A stretch of 64,000 nt of DNA from Alkalibacter mobilis (GTDB lineage Bacteria; Bacillota; Clostridia; Eubacteriales; Alkalibacteraceae). Of this stretch, positions 1 to 9,761 are shown piece by piece (the stretch's first letter is position 1; the number at the start of each line of letters is the position of its first letter). The notes beneath the pieces were generated by a model that ran no database searches, had not been told where the DNA came from, and worked only from the letters and a program-made list of their open reading frames with translations. The stretch covers positions 1 through 64,000 of the forward strand of contig NZ_JADNRK010000011.1 of assembly GCF_015594845.1 (NCBI RefSeq), given 5' to 3'. A program made the translations under genes and the position numbers.

Positions 1-174
1 TCTATTATAAGTGTTTGAGTCCGCTAGAACTCTCTTTGGCTTTTGATACTCTTGGTATCAACGTTGTTTTTGGTTCTTTCTTTTAGCTTGGTTTTCGTGT
101 GCTATTATATTTTCAAAGATCTCTTTTCTTGCTCTGTCGCTGCCGAGTGTTTCTCGCTGTCTCTCTTGGCGACT
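1..174 (-). other. Leader of an rRNA operon; 16S gene expected just left of base 1
   Basis: Read on the minus strand, this is the untranslated stretch between a strong promoter (181-209) and the left edge. It has no plausible gene. It contains a boxA-like antitermination element, GATCTTTGAAAA, at 110-121, and a small hairpin GATAC-loop-GTATC at 45-59, both usual in clostridial pre-16S leaders. An rRNA operon directly after lysS also matches the order in Bacillus. The 16S gene is not in the window, so its identity is inferred from the leader and the neighbourhood. Short reading frames on both strands here are not credible genes. Confidence 0.7.
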
Positions 175-180
175 CTTACT

Positions 181-209
181 ATTATACGCATCACCACCCA
201 CCCTGTCAA
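181..209 (-). promoter_or_regulatory. Strong sigma-A promoter of the rRNA operon
   Basis: On the minus strand a consensus -35 box TTGACA (204-209) is followed by exactly 17 bases and a consensus -10 box TATAAT (181-186). The stretch upstream (210-250) is A/T rich, like an UP element. Both hexamers are perfect, as expected for a stable-RNA promoter. Confidence 0.85.
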
Positions 210-251
210 CAGGTTTTATCAACTTTTTTAATCTTTTCTTTAAGAAAGTTT

Positions 252-276
252 GAAACCCTTGACTGGCAAAGGTTTC
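252..276. repeat. Inverted repeat upstream of the rRNA promoter
   Basis: Nine-base arms (GAAACCCTT and AAAGGTTTC) pair around a seven-base loop with one G-T pair. It lies about 45 bases upstream of the rRNA -35 box. It could be a factor-binding site or a hairpin; nothing in the sequence decides. Confidence 0.45.
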
Positions 277-376
277 AATGAGCAATCTGTTTTGTTTGGT
301 GTGCCGTGTAACTTTATAAGTACCCGGGTTTGCGAGTATTTAAACATAAAAATACATTTTTGTTCTATTATTAATT

Positions 377-630
377 AGATCCTTCGACAGGCTCAGGATG
401 ACGTTTCATACTATGTGAACAGATCCTTCGACAAGCTCGGATGACGTAGACTATATTAAAAATCGTCATTCTGACCGAAGTGTAACGAAGAGAAGATTCT
501 ACTCATGTGTCATTGGTTATGGAGATCCTTCACATTCGTTCAGTATGACGTAAACTATGTAGATCCTTCGACAAAATCAAGATGACATTTCATACTATGT
601 GAACAGATCCTTCGACAAGCTCAAGATGAC
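377..630. repeat. Cluster of GATCCTTCGACAAGCTC-type intergenic repeats
   Basis: This non-coding stretch between lysS and the rRNA promoter holds four copies of a 26-27 base unit reading AGATCCTTCGACAAGCTC then an AGATGAC-like end: 377-403, 421-446, 561-586 and 605-630. A divergent fifth copy is at 522-550 and an inverted copy at 464-500, so 464-550 can fold into a long imperfect hairpin. A 42-base segment spanning part of copy 1 and copy 2 (397-438) recurs at 581-622 with one mismatch. The unit resembles a short palindromic repeat family seen between genes in many unrelated bacteria. No transposase is nearby. Confidence 0.75.
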
Positions 631-672
631 AAACTTTATATGGTCTCTTTGCTTTGTTCAGCATAAAGACTT

Positions 673-2184
673 TTACTTCTCTTCAGCCTGCTCTTCTTCT
701 GTACCCGTTTTTTCCGGTTTCATGGTCGGAAAAAGAATAACGTCTCTAATACTCCTTTGATCGGTCATCAACATTACCAATCTATCTATTCCAATACCCA
801 AACCACCTGTTGGCGGCAAACCTACTTCCAAAGCGTTGATAAAATCATGATCAAAGGGATGCGCTTCCTCATCTCCGGTATTTTTGTTTTCTACCTGGCT
901 CATGAATCTTTCCTTTTGATCGATAGGGTCATTCAACTCGGAGAAAGCATTTGCGTATTCACTACCTCTGATGAAAAGTTCAAATCTTTCAGTATATTTT
1001 GGATTGGTGTAATCTTTTTTTGCCAGGGGAGATATCTCTACCGGATGATGTGTCACAAAAGTTGGCTGTATCAACTTGTCTTCGACAAATGTGTCAAAGG
1101 CTTCTTCTATTATCTTGCCTATGGAAGTGTGCGGTTCAATTTCCAGGCCAAGTTTTATACCCTCGGCATAAGCAACTTTTTGGTCATCGATAACGTCAAA
1201 ATCCACTCCGGTATGCTCTTTTACCAAATCCACCATTCGCGCTCTTTTAAAAGGAGGTTTAAAACTGATTTCATCCCCTTGATAAATTACAGAGTCCTGG
1301 CCTTTGATTTTCAAAGCGACATCGTATAATAGTTCTTCCACCATGTTCATTACATCTTCATAGTCCGCATACGCTTCGTAGGTTTCAAGCATGGTGAACT
1401 CAGGATTGTGCGTCGGATCCATTCCTTCATTTCTAAAAACTCTGCTGAGCTCATAAACCTTGTCGAATCCTCCCACGATCAATCTCTTTAAAGGGAGTTC
1501 CAAAGCTATCCTCAAAAACATGGGAATATCCAATGCATTATGATGTGTCGCAAAAGGTCTGGCGTTAGCTCCTCCCGCGAGATTCGAAAGGACTGGAGTT
1601 TCAACTTCCAAAAACCCTCTATTGTTTAAATAATCTCTAACAGCGTTCATGATTTTTGATCTAGTGACAAAAACTTCCTTGACCGCCGGATTCATAATGA
1701 GATCCACATACCTTTGTCTGTACCTAAGATCCGGATCCTTCAAACCGTGGAATTTTTCGGGTAATATCTGCAATGATTTGGACAATATTACGATTTTTTC
1801 AACTCTGACGGACACCTGTCCCATCTTAGTCTTGAACACTTCTCCCTGGATACCGACTATGTCGCCTATATCATAAGTTTTGATCTCCTCGTAGAGCTCA
1901 TCTCCCATAATATCCTTTTTGATAAAAAGTTGTATTCTTCCCGTTGAGTCCTGCAAATCGTAAAAAGAAACTTTTCCCTGGCCTCTTTTAGACATGATCC
2001 TGCCAGCTAAAGAAACCTGCTTGCCTTCCATGGCTTCAAAGTTTTCTTCAACCTTTAAAGCATGATCCGTTACGTTGAACTTTGTATTTTTAAAAGGATC
2101 CTTGCCTTCTTCCATTAATTTTGAAAGCTTGTCCCTCCTTATTTGTAATAATTCATTTAAACTTTCACTGCTATCCAATGCCAA
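673..2184 (-). CDS. lysS: Lysyl-tRNA synthetase, class II
   Basis: Charges tRNA-Lys with lysine in the cytoplasm. The 503 residues have the usual class II layout: an N-terminal OB-fold anticodon-binding domain (about 55-150) and a catalytic core from about 165. Motif 2 contains [18 protein letters not shown] (about 250-267), and motif 3 contains [10 protein letters not shown] near the C-terminus. Translation most likely starts at TTG: an AGGAGG sequence lies seven bases upstream and there is no better ATG. It follows greA by about 20 bases and is probably co-transcribed with it. The position next to an rRNA operon matches Bacillus. Confidence 0.97.
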   Translation of the reverse strand: MALDSSESLNELLQIRRDKLSKLMEEGKDPFKNTKFNVTDHALKVEENFEAMEGKQVSLAGRIMSKRGQGKVSFYDLQDSTGRIQLFIKKDIMGDELYEEIKTYDIGDIVGIQGEVFKTKMGQVSVRVEKIVILSKSLQILPEKFHGLKDPDLRYRQRYVDLIMNPAVKEVFVTRSKIMNAVRDYLNNRGFLEVETPVLSNLAGGANARPFATHHNALDIPMFLRIALELPLKRLIVGGFDKVYELSRVFRNEGMDPTHNPEFTMLETYEAYADYEDVMNMVEELLYDVALKIKGQDSVIYQGDEISFKPPFKRARMVDLVKEHTGVDFDVIDDQKVAYAEGIKLGLEIEPHTSIGKIIEEAFDTFVEDKLIQPTFVTHHPVEISPLAKKDYTNPKYTERFELFIRGSEYANAFSELNDPIDQKERFMSQVENKNTGDEEAHPFDHDFINALEVGLPPTGGLGIGIDRLVMLMTDQRSIRDVILFPTMKPEKTGTEEEQAEEK

Positions 2185-2203
2185 TGATTTTCCTCCTCTA
2201 TTA

Positions 2204-2680
2204 CTACTTGCTTATTTCAATTACTTCCATTACAATGCTGCCGTCCGGAACCTCTATCGTCACCACATCACCGACTTTTTTGCTCAACAATGCTGCTCCA
2301 ACCGGCGATTCATTAGAAATTTTGTCCTCAAGCGGATCCGCCTCGGCCGAACCGACAATATGATATTGAAAAATTTCGTCCATATCATCATCTTTAACTT
2401 TAACGATTGAACCTATGCTGACAACATCCGTGCCCAATTCGTCTTCATCGATAACTTTCGCATTCTTGAGTTTATGTTCGAGTTCTGCAATTCTGCCTTC
2501 AATAAATGCTTGTTCGTTTTTTGCCTCATCATATTCGGCATTTTCGCTTAAATCCCCAAATTCTCTAGCTGTTTTGATTCTTTCAGCAACTTCTCGTCTT
2601 CTTACGGTTTTTAATTTATCCAATTCTTCTTCAAGCTTTTTCAGACCTTCATAGGTTAAGATCAATTCTTTCTGTGCCAT
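2204..2680 (-). CDS. greA: Transcription elongation factor GreA
   Basis: Rescues backtracked RNA polymerase by stimulating transcript cleavage through its secondary channel. The 158-residue length is standard. The N-terminal half is the antiparallel coiled coil, with the conserved acidic tip motif [12 protein letters not shown] (about residues 43-54). The C-terminal half is the FKBP-like domain, ending in a typical [12 protein letters not shown] segment. A likely promoter is seen at 2754-2782, and lysS follows closely downstream, giving a greA-lysS unit as in many clostridia. Confidence 0.97.
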   Translation of the reverse strand: MAQKELILTYEGLKKLEEELDKLKTVRRREVAERIKTAREFGDLSENAEYDEAKNEQAFIEGRIAELEHKLKNAKVIDEDELGTDVVSIGSIVKVKDDDMDEIFQYHIVGSAEADPLEDKISNESPVGAALLSKKVGDVVTIEVPDGSIVMEVIEISK

Positions 2681-2753
2681 GTATAATACCCCTTTTCATA
2701 CTTCTAGTTATTTATTTTGATTTATTTTATATACTTAAAAATATATAATTACT

Positions 2754-2782
2754 ATTATAGTTAATTTTATAAAAAACACAAA
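2754..2782 (-). promoter_or_regulatory. Predicted promoter of greA-lysS
   Basis: On the minus strand TTGTGT (2777-2782) is followed by 17 bases and a perfect TATAAT (2754-2759). It lies just downstream of the dus stop codon in a very A/T-rich gap, so greA-lysS can be transcribed apart from the coaX-dus genes. Confidence 0.55.
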
Positions 2783-2788
2783 TCCTTT

Positions 2789-3745
2789 TTACAAATTCTG
2801 TGTCCGAATCTGATTTTTGTAGCCTTCGAACAGGTCATAAACCTCGTTTTTACTTGTGGTTTTGTTGATCTTGTTTCGAAATTCACCAGATCCACGTATC
2901 CCCTTGGTGAACCAGGATGCATGTTTTCTTATTTCGCTCACAGCCACATTTTCGGGTTTTGTCTCCAACAATTCAGAAAAATACCGCAAACAGGTATCTA
3001 TCTTTATAATAGGATCGATATCCCCGTAATGATCACTGTTGAATATCCACGGATTTCCCATTGCAGCCCGCCCGATCATAACTCCATCGCAACCTGTGAA
3101 GTTTCTCATCGATTCTGCTCTTTCCAAACTGTCTACGTCTCCATTTCCAATCACAGGGATCTTGACAGATTCTTTCACTTTTTTGATTGTGTCCCAATCT
3201 GCATTGCCGGAGTAAAACTGAGTTCTAGTCCTTCCATGAACGGTAATCGCTGCTGCGCCGGCTGATTCGGATATTTTGGCCACTTCCACAGCATTTATGT
3301 TATCAAAGTCCCAGCCCGCCCTTATTTTGATGGTTACCGGTTTAGTTGAAGCCTTGACAGCTTTTTCTAAAATTTCGCCGATCAGTCTCGGGTTTTTCAT
3401 CAGGGCGGATCCTTCTTGATTTTTCACTATTTTGGGCGCAGGACAACCTGCATTTATATCAATGACCTCATAAGGCGTTTCATTTATGTGCTCTTTTATG
3501 ACCTCCGCTATCAAATCCGGTTCAGAACCAAACAGCTGTATGCCTGCAGGCCTGTCCCTGTGGGAAGTTTCCATAAGTTCTTTTGTCTTTCTGTCTTTGA
3601 AATACAGGGCTTTGGCGCTTACCATTTCGGTAAACGCCATGCCACATCCAAATTCCAAACAAAGCTCTCTAAATGGCAAGTTAGTTATACCCGCCATTGG
3701 AGCCAAAAATAAGCCATTTTCAATTCTTGTGTTGCCAATAATCAA
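2789..3745 (-). CDS. dus: tRNA-dihydrouridine synthase
   Basis: FMN enzyme that reduces uridine to dihydrouridine in the tRNA D-loop using NADPH. Its 318 residues form a TIM barrel. LAPMAGITNLPFR (about 14-26) is the FMN-binding start, INAGCPAPKIVKNQEGSALM holds the catalytic Cys (about residue 101), and TVHGRTRTQFYSG and GNGDVDS are the phosphate-binding strands. It closely resembles the DusB group. The start is probably TTG at the 3' end of coaX: the two genes overlap by four bases, and a GGGTGAAG sequence inside coaX can act as the ribosome binding site. Bacillus also has dusB just before lysS. Confidence 0.95.
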   Translation of the reverse strand: MIIGNTRIENGLFLAPMAGITNLPFRELCLEFGCGMAFTEMVSAKALYFKDRKTKELMETSHRDRPAGIQLFGSEPDLIAEVIKEHINETPYEVIDINAGCPAPKIVKNQEGSALMKNPRLIGEILEKAVKASTKPVTIKIRAGWDFDNINAVEVAKISESAGAAAITVHGRTRTQFYSGNADWDTIKKVKESVKIPVIGNGDVDSLERAESMRNFTGCDGVMIGRAAMGNPWIFNSDHYGDIDPIIKIDTCLRYFSELLETKPENVAVSEIRKHASWFTKGIRGSGEFRNKINKTTSKNEVYDLFEGYKNQIRTQNL

Positions 3746-4521
3746 TTCTTCACCCGCTTGTTCTTATCGTAAATGATTTTTATTCCTTTTAAGGAAAGAG
3801 CCGAGTCAACGATGTCTATCACATCTGTCTCCGGAAATATTATCTTTGCATACCCTCCGGTGGCAATAACTTTTGCATCATGCTTTCCCGTTTCTTCCTT
3901 GATTTTTTTCACTATGTATTCTACCTGACCAATGTAGCCGTACACCAATCCGGCCTGCATGCTGGTAACGGTGTTTCTCGCCAAAATGCTGTCAGGTTTT
4001 TCTATTTCTATATTTGGTAATTGTGCCGCTCTGCTCCACAAGGCATCTGCAGAAATTTGTATGCCTGGTGATGTTACCGCTGCACTGAAGACTCCCTTTT
4101 CATCCACGTAGTCATACGTAGTGGCTGTGCCGAAATCGATCACTATGGCAGGCCCTCCATAAATGAAATACCCTGCAACGATGTCGCAAATCCTGTCGGC
4201 GCCAACTTCTTTAGGATTTTCTGTGTGGATGCTTATGCCTGTTTTTATCCCAGGTTCTATGAGCATCGGATTTATATACAAATATTTTTTTATTCCGTTT
4301 ACAAGAGAATACATAATATTGGGCACTACCGAAGATATTATGGCATCTTTAACGTCTTTTGGATTTATCCCCTTTGCCTGAAGCAGGGTTATTATGAAAA
4401 CGCCATACTCATCGGAGGTTTTTCTTGTGCTGGTAATCATTCTCCAGGTACCGACAAACTCGTCTCCTTTGAAAATACCTATTTCAATATTCGTATTGCC
4501 CACATCAATTGTCATAAGCAT
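3742..4521 (-). CDS. coaX: Type III pantothenate kinase
   Basis: Phosphorylates pantothenate, the first step of coenzyme A synthesis. CoaX enzymes have an ASKHA fold, poor ATP affinity and no feedback inhibition by CoA. Visible motifs are the phosphate-1 loop TIDVGNTNIEIG at the N-terminus, GADRICDIVAG in the middle, and DFGTATTYDYVDEKG (phosphate-2 region). I take the ATG at 4521 because a GGATGTGA sequence precedes it and it aligns with the usual short N-terminus. It lies between an ECF S component and dus; coaX next to ftsH/hpt/tilS is a conserved Firmicutes arrangement. Confidence 0.95.
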   Translation of the reverse strand: MLMTIDVGNTNIEIGIFKGDEFVGTWRMITSTRKTSDEYGVFIITLLQAKGINPKDVKDAIISSVVPNIMYSLVNGIKKYLYINPMLIEPGIKTGISIHTENPKEVGADRICDIVAGYFIYGGPAIVIDFGTATTYDYVDEKGVFSAAVTSPGIQISADALWSRAAQLPNIEIEKPDSILARNTVTSMQAGLVYGYIGQVEYIVKKIKEETGKHDAKVIATGGYAKIIFPETDVIDIVDSALSLKGIKIIYDKNKRVKN

Positions 4522-4545
4522 CAAAAATCACATCCATCAGTCAAT

Positions 4546-5121
4546 TTATTTTTTGTATTTAACGTATACGTTGTAAATGATAGGCATAAGGATCGCCGCC
4601 GTGATCATTTCGATCAATCCATTTGAAAGAAACAACGTTCCTAAAACAGTAAAGAATCCGGCTCCCATGGCATCTACCATCTTCTGTCCATTGACCAGAA
4701 ACAACATTCCAATGACCAGAACCGTATTTGTCAACATGCCTGCAGCCCCTGCAACGGCAGCCGAAACTGTTGCACCTAACTTGATTTTTTCCTTAAACAA
4801 TACAAAAACCAACCCTGCGCTCATTCCTATAAACATCCTTGGCAAAACAGACACCAACGGATTCATAAAGAAATAATCGAAAGGTGACAAAGGCATAAAA
4901 TAAGCTCTGGCCATTGTAACAATACCCGCCAGTGCACCCATTATCATACCATCCTTGACCCCTAAAACCATTGCCGTAAGCAATGTAGGCAGAAACATCG
5001 CCACTGCCATACTTATCGAAAAGTTGGGGATCGCTGTGACCATAACAAACACGATGGTCATTGCCAACATGACTGCCATAAAGGTCAATCTGCCGGTCTT
5101 GTTGAAATCATTTTTACTCAT
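4546..5121 (-). CDS. ECF transporter substrate-binding (S) component, probably for pantothenate
   Basis: A 191-residue integral membrane protein with about six hydrophobic segments. It has the size, the short charged N-terminus and the Ala-rich helix 1 (MAVMLAMTIVFVM region) typical of ECF S components. Such proteins bind a vitamin and join a shared energising module (EcfA, EcfA', EcfT), none of which is encoded here, so this would be a group II system. Its place 25 bases upstream of coaX suggests pantothenate as substrate (PanT-like). That is inferred from context, not from a diagnostic residue. A clear GGAGGAG ribosome binding site precedes the ATG. Confidence 0.75.
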   Translation of the reverse strand: MSKNDFNKTGRLTFMAVMLAMTIVFVMVTAIPNFSISMAVAMFLPTLLTAMVLGVKDGMIMGALAGIVTMARAYFMPLSPFDYFFMNPLVSVLPRMFIGMSAGLVFVLFKEKIKLGATVSAAVAGAAGMLTNTVLVIGMLFLVNGQKMVDAMGAGFFTVLGTLFLSNGLIEMITAAILMPIIYNVYVKYKK

Positions 5122-5201
5122 TTTTTCTCCTCCTGTTCTCGTTCCCTTTGGGATACAAGACTTTTTTTATTTATATAAAGTATGAGCTCATCGCCCACAT
5201 T

Positions 5202-5603
5202 TTATATCCCTTTTATTTTTGAATTGCACTTATCGATGAATCTTTCCATATCGACAATATATCTTTCGTGTGTACCTTCCCCGATTTTTTCGATTTCGTC
5301 CCAGGCTTCAACCTTGAAAACAAGTTTTTTACCTTGAGCCTCGACAAGTTTTGCCGTGGCCTTAACGGTCATTCTCATAGGGGTAGGAGACAGATGCTTG
5401 ATCGTCAATCCAGTTCCAACTGTAGTTTTGCCTTGATCCAAGTGACTTTGCACCAAATCATATGCCGCATTTTCCATGAGCGCCACCATCTTAGGGGTCG
5501 CCAATACATCTAGTCCGCCGCTTTTCATCGCCTTCGCAGTGTCATTAAAGCCTACTTCGATATTGGCAATAGTTTCCTTGCCAATCAACTGTTCCATGTC
5601 CAT
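5202..5603 (-). CDS. Hot-dog fold thioesterase, FlK-like
   Basis: A 133-residue protein of the hot-dog superfamily, closest in pattern to the fluoroacetyl-CoA thioesterase (FlK) family found widely in clostridia. LATPKMVALMENAAYDLVQ is the conserved central helix, followed by TTVGTGLTIKHLSPTP, which lines the active site. These enzymes hydrolyse acyl-CoA thioesters; the natural substrate of the clostridial ones is generally unknown. The reading frame extends six codons upstream to a TTG, but GGCGGGAG sits eight bases before the ATG at 5603, so I use that start. It lies between ftsH and the pantothenate genes. Confidence 0.8.
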   Translation of the reverse strand: MDMEQLIGKETIANIEVGFNDTAKAMKSGGLDVLATPKMVALMENAAYDLVQSHLDQGKTTVGTGLTIKHLSPTPMRMTVKATAKLVEAQGKKLVFKVEAWDEIEKIGEGTHERYIVDMERFIDKCNSKIKGI

Positions 5604-5650
5604 TTGCACAACTCCCGCCAAATAATTTTAGTTCGCTTAGATACAAGATA

Positions 5651-5672
5651 AACCATCCCTTTCGGGATGGTT
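5651..5672 (-). terminator. Hairpin between ftsH and the thioesterase gene
   Basis: A perfect nine-base stem (AACCATCCC / GGGATGGTT) closes a four-base loop right after the ftsH stop codon. The sequence after it on the minus strand is only mildly T rich, so it may be a weak terminator or an RNA-stabilising hairpin. Confidence 0.5.
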
Positions 5673-5676
5673 GGCT

Positions 5677-7479
5677 TTATTCATTGAAAAGCTCGTTGAA
5701 TTCCTGACTGTTGATCGTCTCTACTTCGAGCAGAACATCGCTTACTTTTTGAAGCTTGTCTTTGTGCTCTTCCAGAATCTTAAGAGAGCGTTTATAAGCA
5801 GTATCTATTATTGTCCTTATTTCCTTGTCTATAGCAGCAGCGACTTCTTCACTGTAGTTTCTGCTTCTTGAAAGGTCTTTGCCTATGAACACTTCATTGT
5901 GCTTGCTTCCGAAAGTCATGGGGCCCAGGTAATCGCTCATGCCGAATTCAGTAACCATTTTTCTGGCCATTTCCGTTGCTCTTTCTATATCATTGGTCGC
6001 TCCGGTACAGATTTCGTCAAGCATGATCTTTTCTGCCGCTCTTCCGCCAAGCAGACCGGATATTTCGTCGATTATCTTGGATTTTGAAATGTGGCTGTTG
6101 TCATTGTCCGGCAAAGCTATGGTGTATCCTGCAGCCATTCCTCTTGGAATTATTGATATCTCATGGACCTCGTCGCAATTTGGCAATACTTTCATCACAA
6201 TTGCGTGTCCCGCCTCATGAACGGCAGTGATTTTTTTGTCGTGCTCTGTGATTATCCTGCTTTTTTTCTCGGGACCGGCAATTACTCTTTTTATGGCTTC
6301 TTCCATCTCTTTCATTCCGATGGTTTTCTTGCGTTTTCTTGCAGCCAACAAAGCAGATTCATTCATAATATTCTCAAGGTCGGCTCCAGTAAATCCCGGA
6401 GTGCTCTTGGCTATGGTCTTAAGGTCGATTTCCTCATCCAATGGCTTGTCCTTTATATGGACTTTTAATATTTCTTCACGTCCTTTGACATCAGGTATTC
6501 CAACAAGTATCTGTCTGTCGAATCTGCCTGGTCTCAAAAGCGCGGGGTCAAGGATGTCAGGTCTGTTGGTTGCGGCAATCATTATGATGCCTTCATTTTC
6601 ACCAAAGCCGTCCATTTCCACAAGGAGCTGATTTAAAGTTTGTTCTCTCTCGTCGTGGCCTCCGCCCAAACCGGCGCCCCTTTGTCTTCCCACTGCATCT
6701 ATTTCATCTATAAATATGATGCATGGCGAATTTTTCTTGGCCGTTTCAAAAAGGTCCCTTACCCTTGATGCACCTACACCAACAAACATTTCTACAAAGT
6801 CGGAACCGCTAATGCTGAAAAACGGCACTCCCGCCTCTCCTGCAACCGCTCTTGCAAGAAGTGTTTTTCCAGTCCCGGGAGGTCCCACCAAAAGCACCCC
6901 TTTTGGTATTCTCGCGCCTAACTCCAGATATCTGACCGGCGACTTTAAAAAGTCGACGATTTCTTCAAGCTCTTCCTTTTCTTCATCTGCACCCGCAACG
7001 TTTTTAAATGTAACACCTTTTTTTGACGGTGTATGCAATCTGGCTTTGCTTTTTCCGAAGGACATGACTTTCCCGCCTCCGCCGCCTGATTGCTGGGTAA
7101 ACATCATAAAGAAAACAACCATCAGAACTACAATGAACAACGTGGGCAGCAATGTAACCCACCAAGGCGTCTGTTGGGGTTCGACATAAGAAACGTTTAT
7201 TTCTCCGCCCGATTGTATATAGTCGTTTATATACTCGGAAAATGTTCCGGGTATTATGACGCTGGTAAATTCCGTTCCGTCTGTAAGAGTACCTGTAGCT
7301 TTGTACTGATCTATGTTCACATTCATTTCTTCTATTTTGTCATCTGCCATACTTGCAATAAGTTCGTCATAGGAAATAATCTTTATATCTGTCTGGCTTG
7401 GATTTATGGTCGTTACCGCCAGAATGATTATCAGAAGAACTATCAAATAAAAGCTGATCATCTTCAAATACTTGTTCAA
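5677..7479 (-). CDS. ftsH: ATP-dependent zinc metalloprotease FtsH
   Basis: Membrane-anchored AAA+ protease that degrades misfolded membrane proteins and short-lived regulators. The 600 residues show a first membrane helix (8-24), an extracytoplasmic domain, a second helix (about 107-127), then the AAA module with Walker A GPPGTGKT (199-206) and Walker B IIFIDEID (254-261). The peptidase domain carries the zinc motif HEAGH (421-425). Translation most likely begins at a TTG preceded by AAGGAG nine bases upstream; the first ATG would cut into the first membrane helix. The tilS-hpt-ftsH order is one of the best conserved in Firmicutes. Confidence 0.97.
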   Translation of the reverse strand: MNKYLKMISFYLIVLLIIILAVTTINPSQTDIKIISYDELIASMADDKIEEMNVNIDQYKATGTLTDGTEFTSVIIPGTFSEYINDYIQSGGEINVSYVEPQQTPWWVTLLPTLFIVVLMVVFFMMFTQQSGGGGGKVMSFGKSKARLHTPSKKGVTFKNVAGADEEKEELEEIVDFLKSPVRYLELGARIPKGVLLVGPPGTGKTLLARAVAGEAGVPFFSISGSDFVEMFVGVGASRVRDLFETAKKNSPCIIFIDEIDAVGRQRGAGLGGGHDEREQTLNQLLVEMDGFGENEGIIMIAATNRPDILDPALLRPGRFDRQILVGIPDVKGREEILKVHIKDKPLDEEIDLKTIAKSTPGFTGADLENIMNESALLAARKRKKTIGMKEMEEAIKRVIAGPEKKSRIITEHDKKITAVHEAGHAIVMKVLPNCDEVHEISIIPRGMAAGYTIALPDNDNSHISKSKIIDEISGLLGGRAAEKIMLDEICTGATNDIERATEMARKMVTEFGMSDYLGPMTFGSKHNEVFIGKDLSRSRNYSEEVAAAIDKEIRTIIDTAYKRSLKILEEHKDKLQKVSDVLLEVETINSQEFNELFNE

Positions 7480-7546
7480 TCTCTCACGCTCCTTCGTCTA
7501 TCATATAATGATAAATAATTCTAACATATATTTTCCTTAAATACAA

Positions 7547-8089
7547 TTAAGCTTCTTGATATACCTCTTCTTTTAATACTCCTATAAAAGGAAGGTTTCT
7601 GTAGTGCTCCGCAAAATCCAGTCCATACCCTACTACAAACTCATCCGGAACGACAAATCCTACATAGTCTATCTTTACACCTGTTGTTCTTCTTTCGGGC
7701 TTGTCCAACAAACTGCAAACTTTGACACTCTTCGTGTTTCTGTCCTGGAACATCTTTATCAGATATGACAATGTCAATCCGCTGTCGACTATGTCTTCAA
7801 CGATTATCAGGTGCCTTCCCTCCACGCTTTTATCCAAATCCTTTATGATACGAACCTCTCCGCTGCTTCGGGTCTCATTCCCATAACTGCTGACTGCCAT
7901 AAAATCGATTTCCAAGGGTATATCCATGCTTTTCACCAAGTCTGACATGAAAAGCACGGCACCTTTCAGAACGCATATCACCAAAGGATTTTTGTCCTTG
8001 TACTCTTCCGCTAATTGGCTGCCTATTTCCGCCACTCTGTCAGCCAGTGTTTTTTCGTCGATCAAAACATCTTTAATATCATCAATCAT
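7547..8089 (-). CDS. hpt: Hypoxanthine phosphoribosyltransferase
   Basis: Salvages hypoxanthine and guanine to IMP and GMP using PRPP. At 180 residues it is normal in length. The PRPP loop [11 protein letters not shown] (about 96-106) is clear, as is the flexible-loop segment [14 protein letters not shown] (about 66-79). The C-terminal [18 protein letters not shown] is typical of the family. It overlaps the 3' end of tilS by eight bases, so the two are translationally coupled. An AGGAGG sequence lies just upstream of the ATG. Confidence 0.97.
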   Translation of the reverse strand: MIDDIKDVLIDEKTLADRVAEIGSQLAEEYKDKNPLVICVLKGAVLFMSDLVKSMDIPLEIDFMAVSSYGNETRSSGEVRIIKDLDKSVEGRHLIIVEDIVDSGLTLSYLIKMFQDRNTKSVKVCSLLDKPERRTTGVKIDYVGFVVPDEFVVGYGLDFAEHYRNLPFIGVLKEEVYQEA

Positions 8090-9482
8090 TTACTTCCTCC
8101 TGATTTTTGTAAAGCGTCAAACGCAAGATTTTTTTTGTTTCACTCGAAGGTTCAAATTCATCGCTTTTGCCTATTCCCGGAATCCAGATGATATCCTGGT
8201 CGATTATAAGCATTGGTATTTTTGCCCTTAGCTGCCGTGGAATTTTTTTGTCTATCAATATTTTTTTTACCTTCTTTTTGCCTGTGTGACCTTTTAGCCG
8301 GATTTTATCACCGGATTTTCTTTGTCTAAAGATCAAACTTGACCGGATTTTATTAATTCTATCATAGTCAAGAAATATTTCATCATATTTTTGATTATTT
8401 TCGCCTTTTTCAAAGCTTTTTTGGATTTCTGTTTCCAAAATCGTACCCAATCTGGAAAAAACATAGGTTTTTCCAGGCAAAATTCGATATTCGAAATATC
8501 CTTCACTGTTAGCTGGATTTTCCTTGTCAAACAAAATCATGTCATATGATCTTTGCACAGTGATTTTCCCCGGAAGATCCATCGTCCATACGGTGTGGCC
8601 TTCGTCCATTATCTTATCGATCAGATCATTAAGATGTATGCTTCCAATGTCCGCAGTTTTAAATTTTTCATTTAACGCCTGCAACAATACTCTCTTTTGT
8701 ATCAATCGGTCTTCCATGGAGAACTTATTATAATCGATGCCATTCTCTTTTCGACATTTGTCCAGAGTTTGTTTCGCGATCGTTTCTACATAATCGTCAT
8801 ATTCAGATGAAATTTCAGCCAATTTCACGATAGCATCCTCAAAAGAAGGATTGTATTCCTTCAAAACAGGAATCAAATCCAATCTGATCTTATTTCTGTG
8901 ATAAACGTTCATGAAGTTGGTTTGATCACTCCTGAACGGAATATTGTTCAACCTGCAATATTCCAATATGTCTTCCTTTGACACACACAGAAGCGGCCTT
9001 ATCACTCCGTCTTCCCTTTTTGCTTCTATTCCTTTAAGTCCCTTTATTCCTGTCCCCCTGATGATTCTCATCAAAACTGTCTCGGTTTGATCATCTTTGT
9101 GATGTCCTGTAGCCAATTTTGATCTGCCGCTGTTTTTTCTTATTAAGCCAAAAAAATTATACCTGATTTTTCGGCCTGCTTCTTCTTCGGAAATATTCTT
9201 GAATTTGCTGTAACCGGATACGTTGGCGTTTAACTTTTTAAATTCAACACCCAGTTTTTTGCAATGGTCTTCGACGAATCTCTCATCTTCATCTGATTCA
9301 GGCTTCCTTAGATTGTGGTTCACATGCGCCACAATCATACTGAAGTTTATTTTGTCTTTTAAATTTAATAGAACATGTAAAAGCGCCATGGAATCGGCGC
9401 CTCCGGAAACTCCGATCACCACCGTGTCCCCATCGGAAATCATATTATGGCTTTTTATAAATTTTTCAACTTCTTTTTCCAT
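8082..9482 (-). CDS. tilS: tRNA(Ile)-lysidine synthetase
   Basis: Converts the wobble cytidine of tRNA-Ile (CAU) to lysidine, so that the tRNA reads AUA and is charged with isoleucine. The 466 residues start with the PP-loop ATPase motif [11 protein letters not shown] (about 26-36), followed by HVNHNLR and [10 protein letters not shown], all diagnostic of TilS. The C-terminal region holds the tRNA acceptor-recognition domain, with [23 protein letters not shown] near residue 395. It is the first gene of a tilS-hpt pair and lies just downstream of the tRNA cluster, as in Bacillus. Confidence 0.95.
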   Translation of the reverse strand: MEKEVEKFIKSHNMISDGDTVVIGVSGGADSMALLHVLLNLKDKINFSMIVAHVNHNLRKPESDEDERFVEDHCKKLGVEFKKLNANVSGYSKFKNISEEEAGRKIRYNFFGLIRKNSGRSKLATGHHKDDQTETVLMRIIRGTGIKGLKGIEAKREDGVIRPLLCVSKEDILEYCRLNNIPFRSDQTNFMNVYHRNKIRLDLIPVLKEYNPSFEDAIVKLAEISSEYDDYVETIAKQTLDKCRKENGIDYNKFSMEDRLIQKRVLLQALNEKFKTADIGSIHLNDLIDKIMDEGHTVWTMDLPGKITVQRSYDMILFDKENPANSEGYFEYRILPGKTYVFSRLGTILETEIQKSFEKGENNQKYDEIFLDYDRINKIRSSLIFRQRKSGDKIRLKGHTGKKKVKKILIDKKIPRQLRAKIPMLIIDQDIIWIPGIGKSDEFEPSSETKKILRLTLYKNQEEVND

Positions 9483-9600
9483 GGGATCACCGCTTTGCTC
9501 ATCTATAGAAGTATTTTACATTTTTTAAACCAGGTATTCAACAAGTAAAAAGCTTATCAAACACAAATAAAAAAAAGCCCAAATAAATGAACTTAAAAAA

Positions 9601-9676
9601 TGGTGGTCGCAATAGGGCTCGAACCTATGACCCCCTGCTTGTAAGGCAGGTGCTCTCCCAGCTGAGCTATGCGACC
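9601..9676 (-). tRNA. tRNA-Val (UAC)
   Basis: A full cloverleaf on the minus strand begins GGTCGCATAGCTCAGCTGG. The anticodon is TAC, the T-loop is GGTTCGAGCC, and the 3' CCA is encoded. It is the last gene of a five-tRNA cluster. A run of eight T's about 25-35 bases beyond it may end transcription, but I see no convincing hairpin there. Confidence 0.95.
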
Positions 9677-9761
9677 AAGTTGTTAGCCGAAAGACTTGCC
9701 TTCGACTACTTAAGTTAAATGAGCGACCTAGTCTGCGCAAATAACTTACTATTAAATTGAA

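Noticed and set aside
43-285. Short reading frames on both strands near the left edge
   Set aside because: They lie in the rRNA promoter and leader, overlap each other, and have no ribosome sites or homology I can see.
377-630. CRISPR array at the left-end repeats
   Set aside because: Repeat spacing is irregular, one unit is inverted, spacers are not of constant length, and no cas genes are near.
757-1329. 190-codon plus-strand frame opposite lysS
   Set aside because: It is antisense to a certain lysyl-tRNA synthetase gene and has no ribosome site or protein-like pattern.
5122-5201. Riboswitch before the ECF S component gene
   Set aside because: Only a small TCCC-AAA-GGGA hairpin is seen; the gap is short and matches no vitamin aptamer I know.
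9541-9600. Intrinsic terminator after tRNA-Val
   Set aside because: There is a run of T's on the minus strand but I could not find a stable hairpin before it.
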